Assembly (NCBI RefSeq): GCF_000234665.1
Contig: NC_018333.1
Span: 557,001 to 621,000, forward strand
Source of the DNA: Leishmania mexicana MHOM/GT/2001/U1103
Taxonomy: Eukaryota > Euglenozoa > Kinetoplastea > Trypanosomatida > Trypanosomatidae
DNA length: 64,000 bases
Reading direction: 5' to 3'
Positions 18,688 to 27,182 of the stretch are shown piece after piece (the first letter of the stretch is position 1; each line of letters opens with the position of its first letter). Made by a program: the position numbers and the translations under genes. The notes under the pieces were generated by a model that was not told where the DNA came from, made no database searches, and saw only the letters and a list, made by a program, of their open reading frames with translations.

Positions 18688-19395
18688 ATGGAGAGCGGCA
18701 GCGATTCCTCCGAGGATGGGACGATTCAGTTCAAGGTGGTTGTACTGGGCAACGGTGCCGTTGGCAAGACTTCCCTCATCCGCCACTTCTGCGATAGCGG
18801 CTTCACGAAGAGCTACAAGCAAACCATCGGTGTGGACTTCTACTCGCGGAGGGTACAACTGCCACACAGCTACCCCCCTGTGACGCTGCAGCTGTGGGAC
18901 ATTGGCGGGCAGCAAATCGGAGGCAAAATGCTGGCGAACTACATCTACGGCAGCCACGCAGTATGCCTCGTATATGACATCACAGACCTGAACTCCTTCA
19001 AGGATCTTAGCGACTGGAAGGAGTGCGTAGACAAGGTGTTCGCAGACGCGCCGGCCGTGGACAAGCCGAAGATGGTACTCGTGGGAAATAAAGTCGATCT
19101 GCCCAATCGGCAGGTTACAGACGAAAATCAAGCCGCCTTTAGCAAGAACTTCAACATGCCGCACTGCACCGTGTCGGCGCAGTCTGGAGAGCGGGTGAAC
19201 GCCATGTTCACTCGCATCGCCGCAACATTGGCGGGGGTGGAGATGAAACAGCAGGATTTGGACTTGGCAGATCGCGTTGCGGCAAATGTGGTGAGTCGAC
19301 CAGAGGAGCGGCAGGTGGCGCCGCGGGCGCTGGTTCTGCAGGCAACCAGCAACTCACAAGGAAAACGAAAGAATGGCGACTGTGCGGTGATGTGA
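18688..19395 (+). CDS. RAB28: RAB28-type small GTPase (235 aa)
   Basis: The G motifs are in order: P-loop GNGAVGKTS (21-29), switch I region YKQTIGVDFYSRR, the switch II motif WDIGGQQIGGKM, NKVD (134-137) and a VSAQSG base-binding motif. The WDIGGQ-IGGKML..YIYG block replaces the usual Rab WDTAGQ and is the signature of RAB28. The C-terminus is CAVM (232-235), a CaaX box predicted to be farnesylated, as in RAB28 of other eukaryotes, and not the double-Cys of typical Rabs. RAB28 is a divergent Rab associated with cilia and intraflagellar/BBSome trafficking, and in Trypanosoma brucei with endosomal/retromer function. A frame is open further upstream, but this ATG follows the splice tract and starts the conserved length. 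Confidence 0.93.
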   Translation: MESGSDSSEDGTIQFKVVVLGNGAVGKTSLIRHFCDSGFTKSYKQTIGVDFYSRRVQLPHSYPPVTLQLWDIGGQQIGGKMLANYIYGSHAVCLVYDITDLNSFKDLSDWKECVDKVFADAPAVDKPKMVLVGNKVDLPNRQVTDENQAAFSKNFNMPHCTVSAQSGERVNAMFTRIAATLAGVEMKQQDLDLADRVAANVVSRPEERQVAPRALVLQATSNSQGKRKNGDCAVM

Positions 19396-20740
19396 AGGGA
19401 GGGATAGGCCGCCCGTTCTCGCTCTCCCTCGCCCCCAGCTGCCTTTGCCGCAACACCTCGCTCATGCCCCCCTCCCCCCACTCCCACCCCTCGTCGACCA
19501 AGGAGACGACGTTACAAGGCAACCTTCCTTTTCTGTTTTTTATTATTATTTGCGGTGTCGCCGTGGATAAGCAGCATCTTGCAGCGCTGCACCCGCGAAG
19601 GAAAAGCAACAACAAAAAGAGGGGAAAACCCAAAGCACAGCAAGAGAGACTGTATCGCAGCAGTGAAATGGACGGCGAGTAAGGCGGAGAAAAAGGGATA
19701 GGAACGCCTGAGCGGAGGGCGTTGCTTGATGGAGGAGGAGGAGCGGGGGGTGAGGGGGTGGGGGCCTCTCACCCCCTCTTATTTGTTTTCTGCTGCTCCC
19801 CACGCCACTTCGATGTTTCCTTTCTTTCTGCACATTGCTTCATTGCCTTTGCGGGACGTGTGTGTGTGTACGCTGTCGTGTGAGATGTGGTGGCCAGCGT
19901 TGATTGCATTGGCGCTGACCGACGCCGCTTTTTGAGAGAAGGAAGGGGGAGAGACGGAGAGGAGATACATGCGCCCTTGACCACGTCGCCACCCTTCCCC
20001 CCTCCCCCCCACCGCACCCAAGCGCATGGATTGCCTGTGCGGGCCGTCGTCGGATGCTGCGTCACCAATGTGCATCTAAAAGATGTAGTGAACACTGACG
20101 CACGCATACAGTAGTCAAAAGAAAACGCGATAGAGCCAATCATTCCGTCGTCCTTCTGGTGCTGCAGCCGCGCGCCTCCCCGTATGTGCTGAGAGCGGCC
20201 ATAGTGATGCGAAAGACGAGCGGTGTCGCCAAGACGATGCGATTTGCTGCCGCCCCCCTTCCCCTTCTGTTAGCAAGATGAGGAATGTAGCGCGTCCCTC
20301 GATTCCATCCCGGAGATGGGGGAGGGGTCTGTGCAACAGCTGCAGCGGACTATTCTCTCCGTTCTTTCCTGTTGTCTTGTGTGCTTTCCTGTCTACGGTC
20401 TTTTTTTGTTGTTGTTCCCTCCAAGCTCACGTCTGCGGCACTGGCTCACCCGTCACATTCTCCGTGCGCCGGTACGCGGGGAAGAGAACCCGGGTGCACC
20501 ATTAGCCTTGTTGCATCGTGAAAAAAAATCAAGTCGCACGACTGCGCCCTCGCCGAGGAGTATCATAGAGTACTCACTTTACTCGTGCCTGCCTGTAACC
20601 TGTAGACGCACTTCCTCCGGCGTTTCTGTAGGCACGCGTGGCGAGTGAGTCTCGCAAGGCGCACCAACAGGCTTGCTCAGGGTAGTCTTCTCACTGACGC
20701 GGCGGCACACACACATAGACGCACCTCGTTATCTGTGGCA
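19396..20740. other. Intergenic region, nothing recognised
   Basis: No supported gene. G-rich patches (about 19725-19765) and C-runs (about 20000-20020) occur, with pyrimidine tracts near 20340-20440 and 20570-20605 that could direct splicing of the next gene. Confidence 0.55.
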
Positions 20741-21691
20741 ATGAAGACTCTAGATCAGTGGCTTGAGGATAGCTCGTCCAGCGACGATGTCGAGCAGGTG
20801 CAACGTGCTGCCAGCAGCGATGGCGATCCGCCTAGCATCTCAGGTGGTGGCCATCCCAACGAGTTGCGCGCGGTCAGCGCCTCGCACAACAGCGGCGGTG
20901 GCGCATCCGTGTCCGGCAGTCCCGTCTCGGCGCACACACCGACTACGATGCGGCCAGTGAATCACCCGCACGGCGGCCTCTATGGAAGGCAAGAGGAAAC
21001 CCGCGATAAAATGATGCGTCTACTCGGCGCGGATGCTGTTGTCAAGGCCACGTCTTCAACATCATCAAGCGCGTCGCCCAACAGCCCCGCATGGCCCGTC
21101 GCTGCAGTGCCAGACCGCAGCCGCTTCCTGTTTGGCGTAACGCCGCCCTCCAGTCAGCCCGTGCCGCAGTCCTCTGGGATACCATCTGTGCTATCTGGTG
21201 GGAGCTTCACCGGCACCAACGCCAGCTCTCCGATAGGCACACTGGCCCGACCGCTGAAGGCGGTCACCCAAACAAACACGGCGGTCGGCTCCAGTCAACT
21301 GCCTGAGGTTGAAAAGACTATGCAGGGTTTCAACGGCGACTCGGCGTACGAGGCGGTAGAGGTGATGGTGGTCGACCGCGGAACTCAGACAGTGTCGACG
21401 GTAGGAACGCAGACCGACCCGCTGCCAATGCCCTACGGCGCCTACTACCCCGGACTCTTCGCGCCGTCGCCGTACACTGGCACTGGCTCGTACACTAGAT
21501 GGATGCCGCCAAGTCTGCCACTACCAAGCTACGGTGTCGGGGTGGATGAGCAGCCATTTCGGCACCACTACCACGACTACGAGCAGCGGGAGGCGGCGGA
21601 AGCTGCCAAGCTGCGCGGCGAGCTCGAGATGATTCAGAACTCCATTGACATGCTGATCGCCCGTTACAATCTCCCGCCACCGCCAACGTAG
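20741..21691 (+). CDS. Hypothetical protein with two TQT (dynein light chain LC8-binding) motifs (316 aa)
   Basis: No family is recognised. The protein begins MKTLDQWLEDSSSSDD and is mostly Ser/Pro/Gly-rich and probably disordered. Near residues 210-228 it has DRGTQTVSTVGTQTDP, with two TQT triplets at 215-217 and 223-225. TQT inside a short disordered segment is the canonical anchor for LC8/DYNLL, and two in tandem would make a bivalent site for the LC8 dimer. A Tyr/Pro/Gly-rich stretch (233-285) follows, then a C-terminal helix of coiled-coil type (about 285-310, EAAEAAKLRGELEMIQNSID). The start at 20741 is preferred over the open frame at 20645 because the extra N-terminus reads through a CA repeat. 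Confidence 0.75.
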   Translation: MKTLDQWLEDSSSSDDVEQVQRAASSDGDPPSISGGGHPNELRAVSASHNSGGGASVSGSPVSAHTPTTMRPVNHPHGGLYGRQEETRDKMMRLLGADAVVKATSSTSSSASPNSPAWPVAAVPDRSRFLFGVTPPSSQPVPQSSGIPSVLSGGSFTGTNASSPIGTLARPLKAVTQTNTAVGSSQLPEVEKTMQGFNGDSAYEAVEVMVVDRGTQTVSTVGTQTDPLPMPYGAYYPGLFAPSPYTGTGSYTRWMPPSLPLPSYGVGVDEQPFRHHYHDYEQREAAEAAKLRGELEMIQNSIDMLIARYNLPPPPT

Positions 21692-22258
21692 CGCGCTGTG
21701 GTGCCGGTGTTTCTGTGTTCGGTTTCTATTCTCGAGTGCCTTTCCGGCATGGTCGCGTGTTGCTGGCATGACTGCTTCCTCTAATCTACGTACACTCAGA
21801 TGAATGCTTGGCTTTGTGTGTGTGTGTGTCTGCCAAACGTGCCACCCACTGCACACACCTGTAATTTCCATCCGGCACACGCACAGCAGAGCCGCATCGC
21901 GGCACCCCCTCTTCCACTGGGTGACGATTTGTCGGCAAAAGGGTTGTGTACTATCGTAGCACAAGCACCCCCAGTTCGAGTGCGCGAGCCTGCTACCTCT
22001 CGGAACACCTCTCTCCCTCTCTGTGCCGCTCTCTGCTGCCCTCACAGCTTTCATGCACCAAGCCAACGGAGTGCTCGCAAGTCCTATAGCTGTTGCCGCT
22101 GTTCGACGCACGTCCCCCCTCCCACTCCCAACCAGACCCTCTAGCAGGCGAAAACTGAGCGGGAAATCGCACCGAGCTACACGCTGCCGTGCCCGTGTCA
22201 GCCTCTTTTTTATATATACTTTGGCGTCCCTTCTCGCACAGGTTCTTCCGAAGTAGAC
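21692..22258. other. Intergenic region, nothing recognised
   Basis: No supported gene; a GT run lies near 21815-21829 and pyrimidine tracts toward the next start. Confidence 0.55.
22201..22241 (+). promoter_or_regulatory. Candidate trans-splice acceptor for the coiled-coil gene at 22259
   Basis: A T/C-rich tract ends in cacag with AG at 22240-22241, 17 bases before the ATG at 22259. The actual site is inferred. Confidence 0.45.
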
Positions 22259-23452
22259 ATGTTCTCTGTGAAGTACTACGACGATCCGTTCGACGACGAC
22301 GACAATGATATCTGCTACGCCGATATTGTGTCGGACGATGACAACGGCGGCGCCGCTGCCGACGCTGCCGACGCTGCCGACGCTCGGCCACATCGCACCT
22401 TCGCTCCTTCCACGGCCGCCTTCACTTCGGCGTTGCGTCGCACAAGCGAGACAGCGAAGAGTGGGTGCGGCGCCAGTACGGAGATACCCCTTTCCACAGT
22501 GTACGGCTCGCGGAGCGGCAGCGGCCAAGGGGAAAATCTGGAGTACGAGGCGCATATTGAGCTGCTCTGCGCTGAACTGAAGACAGCCAACGCAGAAAAC
22601 AACCGGCTGACGGCCCTGCAGAGCAAACTGGAGTCACGCGTGCGCAGCTTGTCTTTTGGAAAAGAGAATGCCGAGCGGCAGCTGCAACAAGAGCAGGAAC
22701 GCAACCGCGTCTTGGCGGGCAAGGTGTCGGCGTTAGAGGAGGAGCTGGAGCTGATGATGACACGTGCCAGCTCTGCCGCGCCCCATCGCGGTGCCACATC
22801 CCTCGAGACGAGCAGTCTTTACATCTCCAGCAGTCCTGAAGGCCCGCGCCCCGCGGTACCGCGAACACAGCGACGCGACCCCAACACCTCCATGGAGCAG
22901 TTTATGGCATCCGACAGGCCGTTGGAGCTTTCGCGCAGCCTCGAGCTGAGCCGGTCAACGGCACGACACGCGCCATCAGTGGACGGCAGCTGCAGCTTCC
23001 ACGCCCTGGAAAAGTTGCACCAGGCGCAAGCAGCTTACGCTGCGTCCCGCGGCGGGCCGTATGAGCGGCAGGGTGGGCCAATGATGACAGCAGCGTTGCC
23101 CCCTACAGGGCACACAGGCAATGCGCCAGGTGGCGCGGCGCCACCGCCTTCTAGCCGACAGACGCTGCGCAGTCAGCGGGGGGCCACCGCAGCGCACGAA
23201 ACTATCGCATCCCAGGAGCAGGCCCAGCACGAGCAGGCGGCCGCAGTGCGGCGGCTGGAGACCCAGCTACTCCAGCACTCTCAGCAACGTGACGAACTGA
23301 CGAAGCAGCTCGAGCGTCTCGAGCGCATACGCACCCGCACGGTGGCGGACCGCAAAAACAAGCTGGTGGTCGAACGTCAGCTCGAGGAGGAAGAAAAGGT
23401 CATTGGCCAAATCCGCCTCGAGCTGCGCTCGTACTCTGCGCTAATGCGCTAG
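22259..23452 (+). CDS. Hypothetical coiled-coil protein (397 aa)
   Basis: The family is not recognised. The N-terminus is strongly acidic (DDPFDDDDND) and includes a short triple repeat of Ala-Asp-Ala encoded by GCCGACGCT units (about residues 36-44). A long coiled coil spans about 95-165 (ELLCAELKTANAENNRLTAL and following heptads). A Ser/Pro-rich middle follows with a doubled LELSRS (about 222-233), then a second coiled coil spans about 320-397, with ETQLLQHSQQRDELTKQLER. The layout is typical of a structural cytoskeletal, basal-body or flagellar protein, but nothing here proves that. Third-position GC bias and the adjacent splice signal support a real gene. Confidence 0.78.
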   Translation: MFSVKYYDDPFDDDDNDICYADIVSDDDNGGAAADAADAADARPHRTFAPSTAAFTSALRRTSETAKSGCGASTEIPLSTVYGSRSGSGQGENLEYEAHIELLCAELKTANAENNRLTALQSKLESRVRSLSFGKENAERQLQQEQERNRVLAGKVSALEEELELMMTRASSAAPHRGATSLETSSLYISSSPEGPRPAVPRTQRRDPNTSMEQFMASDRPLELSRSLELSRSTARHAPSVDGSCSFHALEKLHQAQAAYAASRGGPYERQGGPMMTAALPPTGHTGNAPGGAAPPPSSRQTLRSQRGATAAHETIASQEQAQHEQAAAVRRLETQLLQHSQQRDELTKQLERLERIRTRTVADRKNKLVVERQLEEEEKVIGQIRLELRSYSALMR

Positions 23453-24316
23453 CCGTCTGTAGGGCACGGCTTTGCCTGAAGCAGCACAACGCCGCGAGCG
23501 CCATTGCCAATGAACAAGCGCAGCGGGTGTTGTGAAGCTTGGCGCCCCCCACTCCCCCACGGCCTTTGATGTTCGTAGTTTCCAATGCCACTGCCTTGAC
23601 GCACGTTCCCCTGACGAAATAAACAGGTAAGGACAAAAAATGCGAGAGCCGAGCAAGCGAACCCGCGCATCGCCGTTCCGCGCCGCCGCGTCCGTCGCGA
23701 ACGCCCCCCTTCCCCTCGGGGCGCCCAACCGCGGGCCCTTTTCCCAGCCACCTCGCCCGCCCCCGAACCCTTTTCGCCAAAAGCCGAGGCCCCTCCTCCT
23801 CTCCCGCCACCCCCAGGGGGCCGGTGGGCGCCGCCGCAAGCCCCAACAGCCCCCCCCCCCAACGCTGCCCGGGCCGGAAGCCCGCGCGGGGGCCTGACCC
23901 GAGGCCAAAAAGCCAGCGCGGCGCAGGAACCCCAACGGCAAACCCACAAGAGCCGCCACCACACCAACGATACCCGCCGCACGCGCGCACCGCCAGCGCA
24001 CGATGAAATGAAAACAACCAGCGGAGATGTCTTCGCATTCGCCGGTAATAATGCTCCCAAACCTGGCATCTTGAAATGGAAGAGCGCGAGACACCCCAAC
24101 TTCGGATCACGTATTCTGATAGTTATGTATCAGTGCGCCGCGTCAAGCACAAATACTCCACCTCTTCTTTAACTCTTCTGTTTCTCGCTCCTCCTCTCAA
24201 ACCTATCTGCTCATAGCGCAAGCACACTTCTAGTCCTGTAGGCTTGTCGCCGCTCCTACACACCCTGTCACCAAACGTGCCTTTTGCGCAAGGCGCGGTA
24301 GGCACCGCTGACAATC
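23453..24316. other. Intergenic region containing an anomalous C-rich block
   Basis: No supported gene. The central part (about 23640-24000) is very GC-rich and nearly T-free on the + strand, unlike the T/C-rich spacers elsewhere in the window. All three minus-strand frames stay open across it, which is a base-composition effect. The flanks return to ordinary composition, with a splice-like tract near 24157-24216. Confidence 0.6.
24157..24216 (+). promoter_or_regulatory. Candidate trans-splice acceptor for the gene at 24317
   Basis: A pyrimidine-rich stretch ends in ctcatag with AG at 24215-24216, about 100 bases before the ATG at 24317. A later AG is also possible. Confidence 0.4.
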
Positions 24317-25255
24317 ATGAGTTTCGCCAAGGGCGCTACCCCGGAAAACAGCCTCAGTTCGAAGTGGAGAAACGGTGCCGAGAAGGCCACGGATGTGCCG
24401 AAGGAAGCCGCAAAACGCAGCTGCTCAAGGGTATTGCACGTCTCCGTCACGGATGATACACAAATAGTGACCATCCCTCGCGACCAAGAAGACCCGTTCG
24501 ATGTATGGGCTGTATACTCTCATGTAGTGTACGCGACCAAGAAGGAGCAACGCTTTCTTGAGCGAACTCTGCAATTGCGCATCCACGAAAGTATCTCCCA
24601 GTGTTCCAATCTGTTCGTTATGAGCAATGACAAGGAGGGGAAGCAGACCATCCCCACTGGTAACTCTGGCAGACGCATGGACGGGTCGTTTGTGTCCAAG
24701 CTGCAGGCGCAAGGCTACGGCAAAAGTATCGCAGCGTGCGCCATGTGTGTGCTTTCAGTGTGGCCTTCCTTCCCTGTTAAGAACCGACCCCCAATGCCCA
24801 CAAAGGTCCAGAGGTCATTCGAGGCGTTGCAAGCCGGCACACACCTGTACGTTTTCAATGAAAAGCCGAACTCTCCACTACTCTGCGACACAGCGATGCG
24901 TCTCTTGCACAGTATCCACGGCGATGAGGCCAGTGTTACCATTTTCAACGCCACGGAGCCTTCCCTTATCGATGGGTACATTCCACTCTCGTTTATCGTA
25001 TCCCTCTCTTTTGGATTGGAGCCAGTTGAGTGTGAGCGGCACCTGAAGAAGACCGGCACGATCACGTGCAGCAACGGCAACCAGACGAGGGAAGAAACGA
25101 GCAAGCGAGCCTTCACGCTCCACTGCTCTGCACCTGAGCTATTCTATGTCAGTTTCATCGCGACGACTCAGGATGACTTCAACAAGTGGATTTGTGTCAT
25201 CGATTACTTTGTTCTCCTTAATTCTTTCTACCGAGCTTACCTGCAGTCGCGCTAG
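24317..25255 (+). CDS. Hypothetical protein with possible C-terminal PH-like domain (312 aa)
   Basis: I do not recognise it by name. The ORF is clean from MSFAKGATPEN to YRAYLQSR. The C-terminal ~110 residues (about 195-305) look like a PH-type fold: alternating beta-like strands (SLIDGYIPLSFIVSLSFGLE and FTLHCSAPELFYVSFIA) closed by an amphipathic helix with a central Trp (TQDDFNKWICVIDYFVLLN), the usual last element of PH domains. The N-terminal part is unknown. Third codon positions are clearly less GC-rich than in the genes to the left, a trait shared with the next gene and the 5' part of the TOG gene. Confidence 0.75.
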   Translation: MSFAKGATPENSLSSKWRNGAEKATDVPKEAAKRSCSRVLHVSVTDDTQIVTIPRDQEDPFDVWAVYSHVVYATKKEQRFLERTLQLRIHESISQCSNLFVMSNDKEGKQTIPTGNSGRRMDGSFVSKLQAQGYGKSIAACAMCVLSVWPSFPVKNRPPMPTKVQRSFEALQAGTHLYVFNEKPNSPLLCDTAMRLLHSIHGDEASVTIFNATEPSLIDGYIPLSFIVSLSFGLEPVECERHLKKTGTITCSNGNQTREETSKRAFTLHCSAPELFYVSFIATTQDDFNKWICVIDYFVLLNSFYRAYLQSR

Positions 25256-25980
25256 TCAACAAAAAGCGGAGCAGATACTGTGGCTTACATTCTTTCATCC
25301 TATACCATCTGCTTTCTTCCTTTGCAGTGTCTTTGTTAGCTCTCTGTAGACTCCGAATCGGGCGCAAGCGACTTCCTGGCCCCAGTATCAACCCCAAAGA
25401 AGCGAGAATGTAGCAGAAAGCGTTCCTACTCTTTTGTTCAAGCGTGTCGCATGGCTGTTTATGCACTTCTACCGTTGGCCCTGCTTTTGCTTGGTCCCAT
25501 CATTCTACCGCCCTTTGTACCTTTATATGGCAGATTGCTGCTGATCTGACTTTCTGATTCCAGCCTTTCATCGGAAACACGTAAGAAAAGCCTCTTGGAC
25601 ACAGCGTGTCGCTACAATTTTGCTCTCCTTCTGCCTTGCATGTACATGTACATTCATGTTTCTTTACTGAAGCGAACCAAGAGCAGTGGTTGCCATAATT
25701 ATGGGTTCGTTTGCCCCTCTGGGGCTTCACCTGAGCCTGATCGTATTTGGTGCTCACAAGGTTGTGTGACTATGTTGCTTCCATTTTAATCCCTGCATTT
25801 GCGGGTGCCCACAGCTTGGGATGTAGCGTCTTCTCATCTCGCGTATGCTCTAACTCTCCTCCCTCGCTCTCTTCCCTGCGTGCTCTTTCCTCCAGTGTGA
25901 GTTCTTCTTCGTGCCTCCTCCCCTTAGGTTCGCACCGGCGCATCTTGCGTCATCACATCAGTCGTTCGCTTGCAGTCACT
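25256..25980. other. Intergenic region, nothing recognised
   Basis: T-rich spacer without a supported gene; the last ~130 bases are strongly pyrimidine-rich. Confidence 0.55.
25855..25895 (+). promoter_or_regulatory. Candidate trans-splice acceptor for the gene at 25981
   Basis: A long C/T tract ends in tccag with AG at 25894-25895, 85 bases before the ATG at 25981. It lies inside a longer open frame, which argues against the upstream ATG at 25747. Confidence 0.5.
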
Positions 25981-26478
25981 ATGTCACTATACTCTGAAAT
26001 TGTGTCTGACCAGGTGCCAGCCGCCATCTCGGCAGTTAGGAGCCATCTTGCAAAATGGAGTCCCTCTCAGGTGGCTCGGATTGTTTTCACTGAGTTCATC
26101 GCCTTCTTAAGGAAGTACTGGGCATGGGCCATGTACTTCATCATTATCAGAAAGCTATACCGCATCTTGAGCCGTACGAACAAGCGCTCCTCGAAGCCAA
26201 GTCGGATCAAGAGGTCCTCTGTCTCCATTCCTGACAGCAACGAGTCTGTCGCCGACTTGGTGTCCACTCCCCGTTCAGTGGATGTTTCCTTGCTCACTGA
26301 CACTGCCGAATATGTGCCGTCAAAAAATCAGATGATCGTCGGCGATGGCGTCATCGTCATAAATCGTAATGACCGTTACGTTGAGGTGTACGAGCGCAAG
26401 AACGTCGCGAAAGTAGGCAATGTTGAGGCAGAGGTCAAAGCACTGCTTAAGGAGTTTGCTGCTCGGAGCAGCAAATGA
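25981..26478 (+). CDS. Small hypothetical protein with one membrane segment (165 aa)
   Basis: The family is not recognised. A short N-terminal helical region leads to one hydrophobic segment with aromatic residues at about 42-58 (LRKYWAWAMYFIIIRKLY), flanked by positive charge and followed by a very basic Ser-rich stretch (RILSRTNKRSSKPSRIKRSS). The rest (about 85-165) is mixed, with a short beta-like run (MIVGDGVIVINRNDRYVEVY) and a final helix. It may be a single-pass membrane protein with a cytosolic C-terminal domain. The longer frame from 25747 reads through the splice tract and is not believed. Codon use is less GC-biased than the window average, like its left neighbour. Confidence 0.7.
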   Translation: MSLYSEIVSDQVPAAISAVRSHLAKWSPSQVARIVFTEFIAFLRKYWAWAMYFIIIRKLYRILSRTNKRSSKPSRIKRSSVSIPDSNESVADLVSTPRSVDVSLLTDTAEYVPSKNQMIVGDGVIVINRNDRYVEVYERKNVAKVGNVEAEVKALLKEFAARSSK

Positions 26479-27182
26479 GTGTGCCATAGAGGGTGTCGAT
26501 TCTTCTCGTTTCAGTTCACAAGCTATTTATCGCTTATCTTTTCCGTTGTCTTCTTCTTCCTTGAAGAAGGGCTGAGGAATGCACATATGCTCTTTCTTGG
26601 CGTTTCCCTTTTGCTCATGTCTGGTTATGTTTTTCTTTTTGTGCAGCGCACCAAAGAAAGAACAACAACAACTGCTTTCACGTTTCTCTTAACCTTCCAT
26701 CCACCCGAAGTCCGAATGATGTGTTTCGGTCGGTAAACACTCCTGCGCAAGATTTCCTCTCTGGCTCTCTTCTGTTTCACTCTGTGTGGAGGTCACATGC
26801 TGTGTTCTAAGTCTCCTGAGCTGAACAAGAAAGCTGGTAGAGCCAGGCGAGACGCACACATGGCGCCAACTGTGTTTCTGGACTGCCACAGGGGGCACCC
26901 CCTCAGACGCTCCAGTCGTTTTGGACTATGCCGACCAACTCGAGTGCCGCGGGTTACACTTTTCTAAGAGCACCTCTCTTCTAACGTGCTCATCCTTCGT
27001 TGCTGGCGTCGCTCCATCCGCTCTGTTGGCGGCCCTCATCAACCTGTTTCACTTCCTTTGTCTTCCTTTTTTCTGCCGCTGCCGCTACAATTGCCGGCTT
27101 AACACAGATTTGCAGATTGTGCATTGGCAGTGACATAGTTGGGCTGTACTACTGCTCTTTCTTTTCGTCTACAAGCAAGACG
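26479..27182. other. Intergenic region, nothing recognised
   Basis: T-rich spacer with no supported gene; it ends in the splice-acceptor tract of the TOG gene. Confidence 0.55.
27044..27107 (+). promoter_or_regulatory. Candidate trans-splice acceptor for the XMAP215/TOG gene
   Basis: A T/C-rich stretch ends in aacacag with AG at 27106-27107, 75 bases before the ATG at 27183. It supports that ATG over the in-frame ATG at 27000. Confidence 0.5.

Noticed and set aside
21521..22555. Minus-strand ORF of 344 codons
   Set aside because: It is antisense to the 3' end of the LC8-motif gene and the 5' end of the coiled-coil gene; no family resemblance, wrong strand.
23400..24110. Three overlapping minus-strand open frames of ~215-236 codons
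   Set aside because: All three frames are open together over a nearly T-free, C-rich block; translations are Gly/Arg/Ala-rich low-complexity. This is a composition effect, and the strand is opposite to the cluster.
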